DNA from: Lepidodermella squamata
Lineage: Eukaryota > Gastrotricha
Length of the DNA: 64,000 nucleotides
Reading direction: 5' to 3'
Assembly (NCBI GenBank): GCA_047495785.1
Contig: JBLDXI010000007.1
Span: 62,001 to 126,000 of the forward strand
Program-made: the position numbers and the translations under genes
Part shown: positions 22,559 through 34,195 of the stretch, piece after piece
Numbering within the stretch: the first letter of the stretch is position 1
Layout of the letters: each line of letters begins with the position of its first letter
Notes under the pieces: model-generated
Database searches by the model: none
Told to the model about the DNA's origin: nothing
What the model saw: only the letters and a program-made list of their open reading frames with translations

Positions 22559-24290
22559 TAACTATCTGCTAAAACATGACGATGACCAAAATTTGAAGAA
22601 GCAAAAAACGAGCCGACTTGACTTGATACAAACCGGTACAACTAGATTGATGGAGTGACGCGGGACTACTACTACTTATACCTACATCGTGTGTATATTG
22701 TGTATAGCTGTTTTAGCGGAAGTGATTCGTCGACAATCTCGCATTATATTGATGAAATGGCTGGATATTACCAAATGATTGCAATGAATCGGAAACAACA
22801 CATTTTTGCTGGTCATAAACGCTTGAACTGGAGTGCTAATAGGCCTTGCTGGTTGTGTCTCATCTTCTCAATATTCGAGTTCAGCGAAGCCTGATGATGT
22901 AAGCGCGGAAGAAAACGTCGACGTCAACGTTTTTCTCTCTCTATCTCTACCAAGTCTTTCTCAACTCTGACATGACTAAGCTATTGTAAACATTTTCAAT
23001 TGACTTGTGTAATTAACGGCCCTTTTACTCCTTATATCAATTTTACCTGCCTAAATTTTATTTATACGCAAAACTCTTCGTACATTGTATTTCAGTCAAA
23101 ATCACTGCACTCAATTTTCTGATCTGAAATCGCCATGCCAATAATATTTTATCAACTCCACTGCCGGAAGTTTGATTGACAAGCTGACCCGATCTCATGT
23201 GTTTTATTGGCCATTATTATTATTATAGAAAATTTCCAATTGACTGACTATTAGGCCTGACATCATCAATTCTTTGGTACAATTTATGTATTGATTATGT
23301 AAATTTCATGTCACTGTCATATAATATCGGTCGAATCCCGTATAAAAGTGACTGGATTTATTTGCTGAAAAATTCCAATCCAGCTACGATGAAAAAATCT
23401 CAACTTTGCAATATTATTGAACTGTGGTTCGCTCTTGGAAAATTTTCATTGTATTATTATTCTTCTTGAATTTTTATTGTGTTCAAATCACCGTGGCAAT
23501 TATAATATATAGTTTGTATTTCTACAATTATACAACTCGAGTTTTTCCGTAGAAAATTTACATAGCCTGATTTTATGTAAATACGATTGATTCGATTATT
23601 TGTTCTCTACAGCATTTTAGTATTCTTATTCTATTTATATACCTATTGGATAGATGAACAGCAGCATTTCATTTTATTCAACTTGACATACTATATTGCG
23701 TTATATATTTCTCTCGTAGAAAAGAGTTTTAAATTTGTGCCAGAAATTTTGAAGATTAAAAATGAAATAAATCTGAAAAAATCGATCCTCACTTGTCTTT
23801 TTTCGCACCGAGAATTAAAATGACCCAGAAGCCGGAAAGGAAATAAATTTCAAAAGAATAGCATTAAATGAGAAGCCAGCGGCAAAGGTTACCTCTGTAT
23901 AACAATGCTTTTACCCGACGTAACACGAAAACAAAGAACAAAGATCTTGAAGAATAAAAGAGATGAAAAGTTTATTATAACAGTCTTGAGGTCATTCGAA
24001 GGTATTATAGGATTGAGAATTTCTCGATTCTTCCATGTTACATATGTTACTATCATCTTTTAGCGAGTCGCTATGTAAATGCTGCGCTTCCTTAAAAATA
24101 ATTCCAAATTTTTTTCCCAACTTTAAAATTGAAAAAATAAGCCACACCCGCGCGTGCCTATGTCGCGTGCCTAACTGGCTGGAACAAGTCGGCAATCTTC
24201 TGATATCACGCCATAGTGATCGCGCTTCATTTGCTTGTTTTTCAATTTCTATGTTTTTTATACACACTATGCCACATTACTATCAGTTGA
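22559..24290. other. Gene-free interval after the second CD36-like gene
   Basis: AT-rich, with no supportable gene. Small frames at 22655-22894, 23587-23823 and 24035-24304 are low-complexity and unrelated to known domains. It probably includes a long 3' untranslated region. Confidence 0.4.
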
Positions 24291-25172
24291 ATGATCGCAA
24301 CTGATTTGATTTTCGGCGCTTTCCTATTCGTTTTCGGCTCGACTCTTTCGTGTCTCATCATCTACCTTGGCATCATCATTGTCGATTCTTACGTCAAGTC
24401 TCCGTGGCTCGGCTTCACGTTAGGAATGGCTTTGCTCGGCATTATTCGACTGACGCTTATCAAAATGATGACAACTAATTTAATCTGGGTCATTTTCAGC
24501 CAAATTTGGGTCTTGTCTAAATTCGTCCTCTCAAAACTGCCATACGTAGGAAAGTGGCTTCAAGCTGAAGATTTTGATTTTGATGATGACGACGAAGATG
24601 TCGGAAAATACGCCAACAGTCCTCAACAAAGCGGCCAGAATTTCGCACCAGGTTACCATCAACTCTACCAGTTGGAAGGCCATGATAACGCTCAATCAGC
24701 CTCGCCACCTTCGTCAACCGCGTCGATTTTCGGCAGTGAGGACGACTACGGAGATGACGGCAGGCTACACCGGCGTCGAAGCACTGTTTTTTCAACACTG
24801 TCATCCTCAACTTCGACCGCTAGCAAGCAAACGGCGGCTTTATCAGGCGCTGAATGCGTCGTTTGCTTAGCTTCACCGAAAAATGTACTTTTACTACCGT
24901 GTCGGCATCTATGTTGTTGCACGGCCTGTGTCGACCGGCTGTTCACAGCCTCGAATTCACTATCATCATCTCAGCCGTCGATTATCAACAACAACAATCA
25001 CAATCATAATACAACTGTGAACGGTAGCAACAACCTTCAAGTTGTTTTGACGCGGTATTATCGCAATTTCCAGCGGAACATGTCCCGGCTATTACACGCC
25101 AGGCATAAGGAACTTGGCACGTGTCCCATTTGCCGCAGCGCTGTTCGCAAGGTGATTCATGCTTACACCTGA
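24291..25172 (+). CDS. Membrane RING-finger E3 ligase, RNF26-like
   Basis: A single exon of 293 residues. Two to three hydrophobic helices occupy residues 1-85 (LIFGAFLFVFGSTLSCLIIY and following). An acidic patch (DFDFDDDDED) and a Ser-rich linker come next. The C-terminal C3HC4-type RING begins ECVVCLASPKNVLLLPCRH and ends CPICRSAVRKVIHAYT at the very C-terminus. Hydrophobic N-terminus plus a terminal RING with LLLPCRHLC is the layout of RNF26, an ER ubiquitin ligase that positions endosomes, so ER membrane ubiquitylation is inferred. An insertion of about 60 residues, rich in Ser, Asn and His, separates the CTAC pair from the final CPIC pair, which is longer than a usual RING. A RING paralogue follows 311 bp downstream. 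AATAAA is at 25280-25285. Confidence 0.8.
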   Translation: MIATDLIFGAFLFVFGSTLSCLIIYLGIIIVDSYVKSPWLGFTLGMALLGIIRLTLIKMMTTNLIWVIFSQIWVLSKFVLSKLPYVGKWLQAEDFDFDDDDEDVGKYANSPQQSGQNFAPGYHQLYQLEGHDNAQSASPPSSTASIFGSEDDYGDDGRLHRRRSTVFSTLSSSTSTASKQTAALSGAECVVCLASPKNVLLLPCRHLCCCTACVDRLFTASNSLSSSQPSIINNNNHNHNTTVNGSNNLQVVLTRYYRNFQRNMSRLLHARHKELGTCPICRSAVRKVIHAYT

Positions 25173-25483
25173 TATAATAATGACGAACTTCGACATATGA
25201 GTTGTCCGCCATATTTATTTCATTTTTTACACAATATTATGCTGGGTATTTTCTTCGACACACCCTGGGTGACTAAAGCAATAAATTTAGCCGATATGAA
25301 CTCGATATGTTATTTTTAACGAAAAAAAGCTATTTTTCGACGATTTGTCGATAGGAGTTTTATAATTGTCCAGACACTGATAAGGTGCGCCATATGCGAT
25401 ATTCGACGAAACGATGCTAATGCGATTTTTTCGATAAAAAGTAACCTTTTCGCGAGACTTTTTTTTATTGTTATTCATTTTAT
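25173..25483. other. Short spacer between the RING genes
   Basis: It contains the AATAAA of the upstream gene at 25280-25285 and the AT-rich leader of the next. Nothing else is visible. Confidence 0.4.
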
Positions 25484-26276
25484 ATGGCTTTGGAAAGAAT
25501 CAGGGCAAATTTGCTGGACATTGACTTCGACGTACAGCGGCTCGCCGCAGAAATGTCGATGATTTATCCGGAAATTTTCGACGACGCCTTTCGGAGTCGT
25601 ATTCGAAAATCACCTGTCGATATTCTTGAAATTTGCACGGCATTATCGGAAAAACCGGTCGTCGGATTTGTCGTAGCTATGGAAGCGGCTAAGCGCTGCG
25701 ATTTCGAACAAGTCGCCGATATTATCAAGGCTGATATCGTCGATCTTTACACCGAGACGCCGGAATCTGGCGCGAAGATGCAGTTGAAATCGCGGCTAGC
25801 GAATTATTTTTCATTCATCGATGCCGATAGCCGAATAGCCGAGGCTTTTCGCCGCCAGTTGCCTCGACGAAAATCAGCTCCGGTCGTTATTAGCAACGAG
25901 CCTCGAATATCCGACGGAGCTGTAAGTCGTATGACAACATTGAGTGATTCAGTGGTCGACTATAGCTCAGAACGGCGCCTGAGTGAGGGTAGTGAATGCG
26001 TAAGCCACCTTAATGATAAAAAAATCCAATATTTTACTCAATTTTTTTTAGATTATTTGCCTTGATGCGCCTAAAACGGAACTCGTTTTGCCATGTCGGC
26101 ACTTATGCGTTTGCCTGGAGTGCTCTCACAAATTGGCGGAGGAGCCTATTGGCACTTCAACAACCGATCACCAACCCGCAAGATCGTGCGTAACTCAACG
26201 GCAAAGAAGTGCGACAATGAGTCGCTGCCCAGTGTGCCGAGGCGAAGTAACCGAAATAATTCACGCCTTCATATGA
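25484..26276 (+). CDS. Soluble RING-finger protein, paralogue of the preceding gene
   Basis: Two exons (25484-25999, 26052-26276) join to about 246 residues. Splicing the 52-bp intron completes the first Cys pair of the RING: EC then IICLDAPKTELVLPCRHLC. The RING ends CPVCRGEVTEIIHAFI at the C-terminus, matching the ending of the neighbouring gene. An insert of about 35 residues again precedes the last Cys pair, but there are no membrane helices. The N-terminal about 125 residues look helical and are not recognised. A Ser/Arg linker connects them to the RING. It probably acts as an E3 ubiquitin ligase; the target is unknown. AATAAA is at 26336-26341. Confidence 0.75.
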
Positions 26277-26733
26277 CCGAGAATTAATTTTATCTAAACT
26301 TATTTTTTTAATTGCTTTAATCCTGCAATATCATGAATAAATAATTATGTCATTATTTGTGGCCTGGTTTTTGTTCGGAGCTTGCACAACGTCCTTTTGT
26401 TTGAAAGGGCATGACATAACATGAGTTCACAATGACAGTGCGCTCCTGATTCTTATCTTTTTGGCCTGAATTCGTTGGATCAGTCGGAAAGAAACGAGGT
26501 CATCTAACGCACAGGTAACACAGGGCGGTGTAATAATTACAGCCCCGCCTTGCTTATCGGCGTCTTCTAAAATATCCCACAGCGATTTCGCACTCGCGCA
26601 TCGTTGTGCGCGATTATCGGCACGGTCACGCCTATAAACGAGACCTAACCTCACACCTCTACTCGGGTATAAATACGCGGCACATTTCAGCGCATAGGTA
26701 AATCATTCGAATAATTTTCTGGCTTTGAATTTC
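26277..26733. other. Intergenic interval with astacin A promoter
   Basis: It carries a GATA-like site (CTTATCT near 26453) and a TATA box at 26668-26675. No gene is supportable. Confidence 0.5.
26668..26675 (+). promoter_or_regulatory. TATA box of astacin A
   Basis: TATAAATA lies 66 bp before the start codon. The same arrangement (53-66 bp) occurs for astacins C and D, supporting a focused promoter and a very short leader. Confidence 0.7.
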
Positions 26734-29405
26734 ATGCACTGCTTGATCGTCGCCACGCTCGCCTTGATGGCGGAGAGCGCGATGGCTGTGAATACTTTCC
26801 AGGATTCGCTCAATGTCGCCGCTATCATGGCTGAACTTTCGCGTTTGATGCTTCTGAAGCACAACATTTCGAAGCCGTTCAGAGACGCCACTATCCAAAC
26901 GAAGCCGATTCTAGAGGACGATTTGCGCCTAACTGTTCCTCAAGCGTCTATGCTGCTCGAAAACCTACAGCGTGAAATGGGAATTATCGGCCCCAATGTC
27001 AAGAGAGTTTCAACCAGCGCCGGAAAATGGACTTTCCCGATCAAATACTCGTTCGACGGGACTCATTGTAAGTTTACAAATTTGGTCGCAAAAATGGATT
27101 ATATCATTATGAGCTTTGCTTACAGCTGAATCAGAAAAGGCGACTATCCGCCTCGGACTCAATATGTGGCAGTCTACGACATGCGTATCTTTCAAGGAGT
27201 ACTCGACTCCATCGCAAATCAACAATGGACCATCGATTATTTTCCAAAAAGGATCTGGCTGTTGGTCCTATCTTGGTAACTTTTATCGTTCGATTATTCG
27301 ACACAAACTAATTATGCGCTAATTTTAGGTCAAAGCGGCGATCAATGGCAGCCGATTTCTCTGGGTGATGGCTGCGTTTACGTAAGATAAAGGCCAAATT
27401 TCATGACCGAAATTACGAATTTTTATTAGGATGGCGTTGCTGCTCACGAAACTGGTCATGCTCTCGGAATGGTGATTTTTCAAATTTTTAAAAATGCATG
27501 AAATAAATGTTTGTATTTATCATAGTATCACGAACAAATGAGACCAGATCGCGACAGCTATGTTCGCATCAACTTGGCCAACTGCATCGCTGGTTACGAA
27601 GGGGCCTTCGCCAAGGTTGCCGCCAGCGACGATACCAACTACGGCGCCCCGTACGATTTCGAATCTGTGATGCACTACGACTCGCTAGGTTTCACCACAG
27701 ACTATTGGGGCAAAAAGCGAACGATCGAGTCACTCGATCCCAAGTACATCACGTCGATGGGTAACCGAGATTTCCTGTCGTTCAATGACATTAAACGCAT
27801 CAACTACCATTACAACTGCATCGGTAAGTGATCGAAGTGATCTTGGACATGCTTCAGTTTTGATTTATCCTTATAGCTACGGCTTGTGGAAGTACCAAAC
27901 TTTCTCAATCTTGCCAAAACGGCGGCTACCAAGATCCGAAAAACTGCGTCAAATGTCGGTGCCCTCGCGGATGGGGTGGAGATTTCTGCACCCAGCCTGC
28001 CCCGTCTCAGGGCGCCACTTGCGGTGGAACCATCAACCTAGCCGCGTGCTCTCAAACCACAATCAGATCGCCGAACTACCCGTCCAGCTATCAAGCTGGA
28101 ACTCGGTGTTCCTGGGTCATTCAAGCGGTAAATTTTATTACCAATCCTCGAACATTAGTAAATTAGGTATCTTTTCCAGCCCGCTGGTTCGCAGATCGTT
28201 TTTGGATTTGAAAGCCAGCCCGACGTCCCTTGCGACAACGCCGATAAATGCATCGACTTTGTTGATATAAAGCTGAGAACTGATGATCCAACGTTCAACG
28301 GCGTCAAGTAAATCTCCCAAATCGCATACCTTTCCTTGACCTAACGATTTGTTTTAAGGTTCTGTAAATGTGGCCAATCAAGCGGTCGCTACACTGTGAG
28401 CAACAACCAGGCCGTTGTGTCATTTTTTGCCCAGCGATCGGCGACTGGCTTTCAGCTGAATGTCTACGCTACATGCTCCGGAACCAGTGCTTCTGCCCTA
28501 TCTAGCGAATGCGTCATCTCCAGCACCGGCTACGACTACATCGGCTCAAGGACGACGACCAGCGGGGGCCAGACTTGCGCGGCATGGTCTGGTCAGACGT
28601 CTCTGAGTTCCCTCAGCTTTCCCGATGGATCTTTGCTAGCTGCTGGTAACAAATGCCGCAACCCTGACTCGCGATCGGCGCCTTGGTGCTACACCACTAC
28701 CCGTTATACAACAACAGGGTCATGCGATGTATTCTCGAAATGCCGTAAGTCACTGAAACTAGCTGTAAATTTAAAATTCTAAATTTAATTTTTTTGAAGC
28801 GGCGGGATCAACGACTCAAGGGCCAGTCACAGTGAGCACTACAACGCCGCCTAGGGTGGCAACCCAAGCCCCCGTGGTTACTACTACGACCTCTGGGTAA
28901 TAATAATTTTGAAAAGCGTTATCTTTATTAATACTTTTCAATTAATTAAGGAATATTAATGGCGGTCAATCATCAACTTGCCGCACAACTACAGCCGGGC
29001 AGAATTACATCGGCACTGTTAGCACGACGGTCAGTGGTCGCACGTGCCAGCGCTGGGACAATCAGTGGCCGCAATCGCACAACTACAACCAGGGGTCATT
29101 TTTTCCAGATGGCCAAATGTGGCTTGTCGGCAATAACTGCCGTAATCCTGACCCGTCGAAATTTCCGAACGGTGTTTGGTGCTTCACTACCGATCAGAAC
29201 GTGCGCTGGGAATACTGCAGTGTCCCACGGTGTTCAAAAAAGCGTAATTGGATCGAAAAAATGGCTCGCGAATATTTTGACCTTGTGGTAAGTGAAAGAA
29301 ATCTCTCATTATTTACTTGTTAAAACTGATTTTTTTATGCAGGATCGAGATGCTCGTGATGACGACTTGATGGCAGAATTCGACGAGGGCGGATATTTCA
29401 ACTGA
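26734..29405 (+). CDS. Secreted astacin metalloprotease A: EGF, CUB and two kringle domains
   Basis: Eleven exons (26734-27067, 27126-27275, 27329-27381, 27430-27471, 27526-27823, 27877-28127, 28180-28307, 28359-28744, 28800-28896, 28951-29287, 29343-29405) join in frame to about 712 residues. In order: signal peptide (1-18); propeptide ending at KR (90-91); M12A astacin domain; EGF-like; CUB; kringle 1; Thr/Pro-rich linker; kringle 2; short acidic tail. The zinc site HETGHALGMYHE (H185, H189, H195, E186) and Met-turn SVMHY (M242) are intact, so activity is expected after propeptide removal. Each kringle has six cysteines and CRNPD; kringle 2 reads CQRWDNQWP...RWEYCSVPRC. The protein is probably a secreted zinc endopeptidase with substrate or matrix targeting by its C-terminal modules; the substrate is unknown. 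It is first of four tandem paralogues. AATAAA is at 29731-29736. Confidence 0.9.
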
Positions 29406-30234
29406 TTGCAGTGAAACCTGGTCATTTTTTTAAATATTATAGCAGTAGCTCTTTGGTATTGAAGCACCTATTTCATCACCTGTGATAGATTTCACTTATT
29501 CACGTGTGGCACTAGGGATAAATCACCTTGCTATAATTCGCCGCCGCGATGGCGGCAATGCACTGCAAAAATTGGCACGGTTACACTTGAAGTCACTCAT
29601 CCACTTTAGTTTCTTTGTCATTTGTTTTCGCCACTGTTAGCTTTTTTAGTTAGTTTGTAGTTTATTGTCCCAATTTGTACGGTTTCTAGTGAAAATACCA
29701 GTGATTTGTCTTTGTTACTTGGCTTGGAGAAATAAAAAGTTGAGAGCAATTTGGTTGTTTTTTTGAGGTCATGAGATCACCTTGATCATCAGAAAGATCA
29801 TCGTTGAAAAATCATTGAATTTTGAATCGCGCTGTTGCAACTAAAGTAAATCAGTTGAAATGATGTGCCCCTCTGCCTTTCGATTCAAAATCTGTAACAT
29901 TCATCAGGGTTAACATTTGCGCAATAGAGCAATATTGCCGAACACTTATTACCTAGATCTTATCTTTTTTTCTATTTCACTCAAAAGCGATGGGCTAGGT
30001 AGGTGCCGGGACGTGACCAGTGCCAGTTGCATATTGCCGACGAAATGCGCGCAATCCATCTCCGATTGAGGCATGGTGGGAACAACCCGCTTTCACACCC
30101 ATTATAGCAATGTAACCACTCCCGCCAGTCTAAGGTGTGCATCTGACAGGTAAATTTGCGGGTACTCTTACCCATTTTATTTCATTACTTCGATTTTATT
30201 CGTTTTGAAATAATCCGATTTGCTGATTTTTCGG
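29406..30234. other. Intergenic interval between astacins A and B
   Basis: It holds the A gene's poly(A) signal (29731-29736) and a GATA-like CTTATCT near 29958. No clear TATA box precedes astacin B, unlike A, C and D. Confidence 0.45.
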
Positions 30235-32860
30235 ATGCGTCTAATAGCCATTCTAGTAGTTATCGCGGCGCTTTTAAATCCAGCTTTAGCTGTGAACAGC
30301 TTTTCCGACTCCCTAAATGTGGCATCAATCATGGCGGAATTGTCGCGCCTCATGCTTCAGAAGCACAACATTTCTAAGCCTTTCAGAGATGCCGTAGTGG
30401 TGACGACGCCACTTCCTGAGGATGATTTGAGGCTAACTGTCCCACAAGCGACGAGACTATTGGAGAATTTACAGCTGGAGATGGGCATCATAGGTCCCAA
30501 CGGCAAACGCGTTTCAATCGACGCTGGTAAATGGACAATGCCTATCAAATACGCTTTCGACGGGACCCATTGTAAGTTTTTTCCTGGATTCAAATGATTC
30601 AATTGAATAATCTCTATAAAATTATTAGCTGAGTCGGAAAAGGCAATTATACGGAGAGGTATTAATATGTGGGCGTCGTCGACTTGCCTCACGTTTCGAG
30701 AATTTTCCTCAATGTCCCAAATTCAAAACACACCTTCAATAATTTTTCAAAAAGGCTCCGGCTGCTGGTCGTATTTAGGTAAAAAATTCAGATTTTTCTT
30801 TTTACATTTCATTTTAAAGATATACATTTTAGGACAAAGTGGAAGCCAGTGGCAGCCGATTTCGTTGGGAGATGGATGTGTTTACGTTAGTTTCATTCCC
30901 CCAAAATGAGGCTGATATTATAGGAATTTTTACTTACAGGATGGAGTCGCTGCCCACGAGGTTGGACATGCCTTAGGAATGTACCATGAACAAATGAGGC
31001 CGGATCGAGATAGCTTTGTCCGAATCAATCTAGCCAACTGCATCACCGGCTATGAAGGTGCCTTTGCCAAGGTTGGAGCAAATGAGGACAATAACTACGG
31101 CGCCCCATACGATTTCGAATCCGTGATGCATTACGACTCGCTAGGTTTCTCTAACGATTACTGGGGCAAGAAGCGAACAATAGAGCCAGTTGACATGAGA
31201 TACCTTACATCGATGGGAAACCGAGATTTTCTGTCATTCAATGACATTAAACGCATCAACTACCACTACAACTGCATTGGTATGTGATCGAAGCTTATGC
31301 CTTAAACCTGCTTAAAAGTTATGCATTACTTTATATAGCATCAGCATGTGGTAGTACCAAGCTTTCTCAATCGTGCCAAAACGGCGGCTACCAAGATCCG
31401 AAAAACTGCGTCAAATGTCGGTGCCCTCGCGGCTGGGGCGGCGATTTTTGCAACCAGCCTGCCCCATCTCAGGGTGCTACTTGCGGTGGATCCATCAACC
31501 TAGCCGCTTGCTCTCAAACCACAATCAGATCGCCGAACTACCCATCCAGCTACCAGGCAGGAACCAGTTGCAATTGGCTAATTCAGGCGGTAAGTTGGCC
31601 TTTTTTAAAGAAGAGTTCTATTCTCAATCTTTTCGTTTTCAGCCCACTGGGTCTCAAATCGTATTCGGATTCGAAAGTCAGCCCCAAATGCCCTGTGATA
31701 ATGCTGACAAGTGTATAGATTTCTTGGATATAAAGCTCAGAACTGACGATCCAACATTCAATGGTGTAAAGTATGTCGAAAATCAAGCGAATTTGATGCG
31801 CCAATTATTGATTTTAATTTTCAGATTCTGCAAATGCGGTATCTCAAGTGGTCGCTTCTCTGTCGCCAGCTCTCAAGCCGTTGTCTCATTTGTTGCTTCT
31901 CGATCTGCATCCGGTTTTCAACTGAACGTCTACGCCACATGCTCTGGAACCAGAGCTTCGTCCTTGTCTAACGAATGCGTACTGTCAAACACTGGCTACG
32001 ACTACATCGGGTCCAGGACAGCGACCAGTGGGGGCCAGACTTGCGCGGCCTGGGCCGGGCAAACCTCCCTTGGCCCACTCAGCTTTCCTGAAGGATCGCT
32101 GCTTGCGACTGGCAACTTGTGCCGCAATCCTGACTCGCGATCGGCGCCCTGGTGCTTCACGAGTTCTCGCTACACTACAACAGGGTCGTGCGATGCATTG
32201 ACGAAATGCCGTAAGATTTTTTATCAAAATTGTTGAGTTTTTCTTTAAAATTAATCTCGACTTTACATAGCCACTACTACCAGCTCAACTACTGTTGCTC
32301 CGATTTCTACTACAACCACAACAGCCGCGACTACTACAACCAAGTCGGCGATCACGACTACAACCGCCATCAGCACCACTACTACCCAGTAAATAAGATG
32401 ACTTTTTTGAATATTTAATCGCAATTTCTTTTGTGCGTAGATCAGGAGGCCTGTCAACAACATGCCGTTCGACTGTGGCTGGTCAAAGATACGTTGGAAC
32501 AGTGGCTACTACCGTTGGCGGTCGCAGTTGTCAGCGGTGGGATAACCAGTGGCCGCAATCGCACAACTACAGCCAGGGCTCGATGTTTGCTGACGGAGCG
32601 ATCTGGCTTGTCAGCAATTACTGCCGCAATCCTGATCCGGCGAATTTTCCGAACGGCGTGTGGTGCTTAACCACCGATTCGAAAGTGCGTTGGGAGTACT
32701 GTAGCATTCCACTTTGCCAGGGCGTTTCAGGTCGAAAACGCAACTGGTTTGAAAAGCTGGCCCGGGAGTATTCTGAGCTTTTGGTAACGGCTAAATTTTT
32801 ATTATAATTTTCAATCGATCATAATATTATTGTCTTTAACAGGATGATGAGTCATGGTGA
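30235..32860 (+). CDS. Secreted astacin metalloprotease B: EGF, CUB and two kringle domains
   Basis: Ten exons (30235-30571, 30629-30778, 30833-30885, 30940-31279, 31339-31589, 31643-31770, 31825-32210, 32271-32388, 32441-32783, 32843-32860) join to about 707 residues with the same order as astacin A: signal peptide, propeptide to KR, astacin domain, EGF, CUB, kringle, Thr-rich linker, kringle. The zinc site HEVGHALGMYHE and Met-turn SVMHY are intact. The intron that splits the zinc-site codons in A, C and D is missing here. The EGF/CUB exon is nearly identical to that of A over long runs while exon 1 is much more diverged, suggesting gene conversion. The C-terminal exon is very short (DDESW then stop). 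AATAAA is at 33096-33101. Confidence 0.9.
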
Positions 32861-33518
32861 AATAGAAAACAGGAATTCCGGCCCCTGATATTTCAAGCAA
32901 TTTTTGTAGCTCCTGACCGACTTAATCTTCATGTGATTACAAACTTTAGGATTTTTGAGCTTGACAAATAATTCGATTTTCTACAAGTTGAGAATTGGAT
33001 TCACCAAATAATTTCTTTAGTCATCACTGATTGATCTTACTTGTTCAATGTCTGTTATTTGCTGTAATTTTCCGCGCCACCACTGGTGAAATAGAAATAA
33101 AATCTTGGGTTGTAACTGTTTCTTTTTACTCTATTTGCCGTGAAAAATCTCATGTTAATACCTATTGAAGGAATAATTTAAAATTTAAAGTTCGAAATAG
33201 CTTTTGGCTGAGCGGTTCAAAACCTTCAAAAGTAACTCTCGAAGCCGAACACGTATAAGGCCTCTTGATCAAAAAAGTTGCTGAAGCAAATAATTGCTTT
33301 CTCTGTGGTATCCCAGTATCCTGTGAAGTTGAAACCTTGAGCTCAGTCCTCAACTATAAATACTACCACTCAGCTAATAGCGGGCCATAATAACTCTGCA
33401 GATTTGGTATTCCTATAAATCCTCATTGAATTTCGACTCGGCTATCAATCATAATCTGAATCAGCATACGACTGGCAACGTTTCATTCTACTAATCAGAG
33501 CAAAAAAAAGCAGAATAT

Positions 33519-33799
33519 CTTTTGGCGGAACCAAATTTGCCTGTTGCGGAACCAAATTTGACTGGAGCGGAACCAAATCGGCATTTTGCGGAACCTAATT
33601 TTAGGTAAGCAAAAGGCCGCTTTTTGAATATTTCTACGAAATTGAGGCAATGCATGAATTCTAAAGCGAAGAATGCGTCTTTTACAGAATTTTACGTTGA
33701 ATTTATCTCTAATTATGCTGATAAATCATGACAAGCTTGAAAGCCTCGAAAATTGGCTTTAGGCCCATCGAAAATTCCAAAATTTGGTTCCGCTAAAAG
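33519..33799 (+). repeat. Inverted-repeat element with 4 x 21-bp tandem array
   Basis: GCGGAACC recurs at 33525, 33546, 33567 and 33588, an exact 21-bp period, each followed by an AAAT-like segment. Its reverse complement GGTTCCGC is at 33786-33793. The outer ends form an inverted repeat of about 20 bp: CTTTTGGCGGAACCAAATTT against CTTTTAGCGGAACCAAATTT read in reverse. It may be a small nonautonomous element or a regulatory array; no target duplication is evident. Confidence 0.65.
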
Positions 33800-34133
33800 T
33801 AAAACCCCAAAAAGAGTAAGCCGAAAACTAAGCAAGCCAGCATAACAAGCTTCTCTCTTAATCATAGTTATTTTTTATTTCGAGTCATTACATTTTGGGA
33901 GAAGAGATGATGCACTGTCCGGCCGGCGTCTAGCGCGCTTATGAAACCACTGATCAGCGATATAAGGAGCAACAAAAGCGCTTTTGTTTCATCTATCAGT
34001 ATCTCCGATCAACCATCTCCCGCAACGAATGGAGGTGTATCATCACTGGCGCGCTCACACGCGCAACGCCGCGCCGTCTGTGCGCAACCGTAATAAGTAT
34101 CTCACACTTTGAAAAGGCCTCGCAATCGTGGAC

Positions 34134-34140
34134 TATAAAT
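34134..34140 (+). promoter_or_regulatory. TATA box of astacin C
   Basis: TATAAAT lies 62 bp upstream of the start codon, matching the spacing at astacins A and D. Confidence 0.65.
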
Positions 34141-34195
34141 TGAGGTTTATTAACAAACGAGACATTCAGAAGAAATTTTCATCGTTTCTTGTTCG

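Larger units (their letters stand above)
32861..34195. other. Intergenic interval between astacins B and C
   Basis: It holds the B poly(A) signal, a repeat element with a four-fold 21-bp array (33519-33799) and the astacin C promoter. No gene is supportable. Confidence 0.5.
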
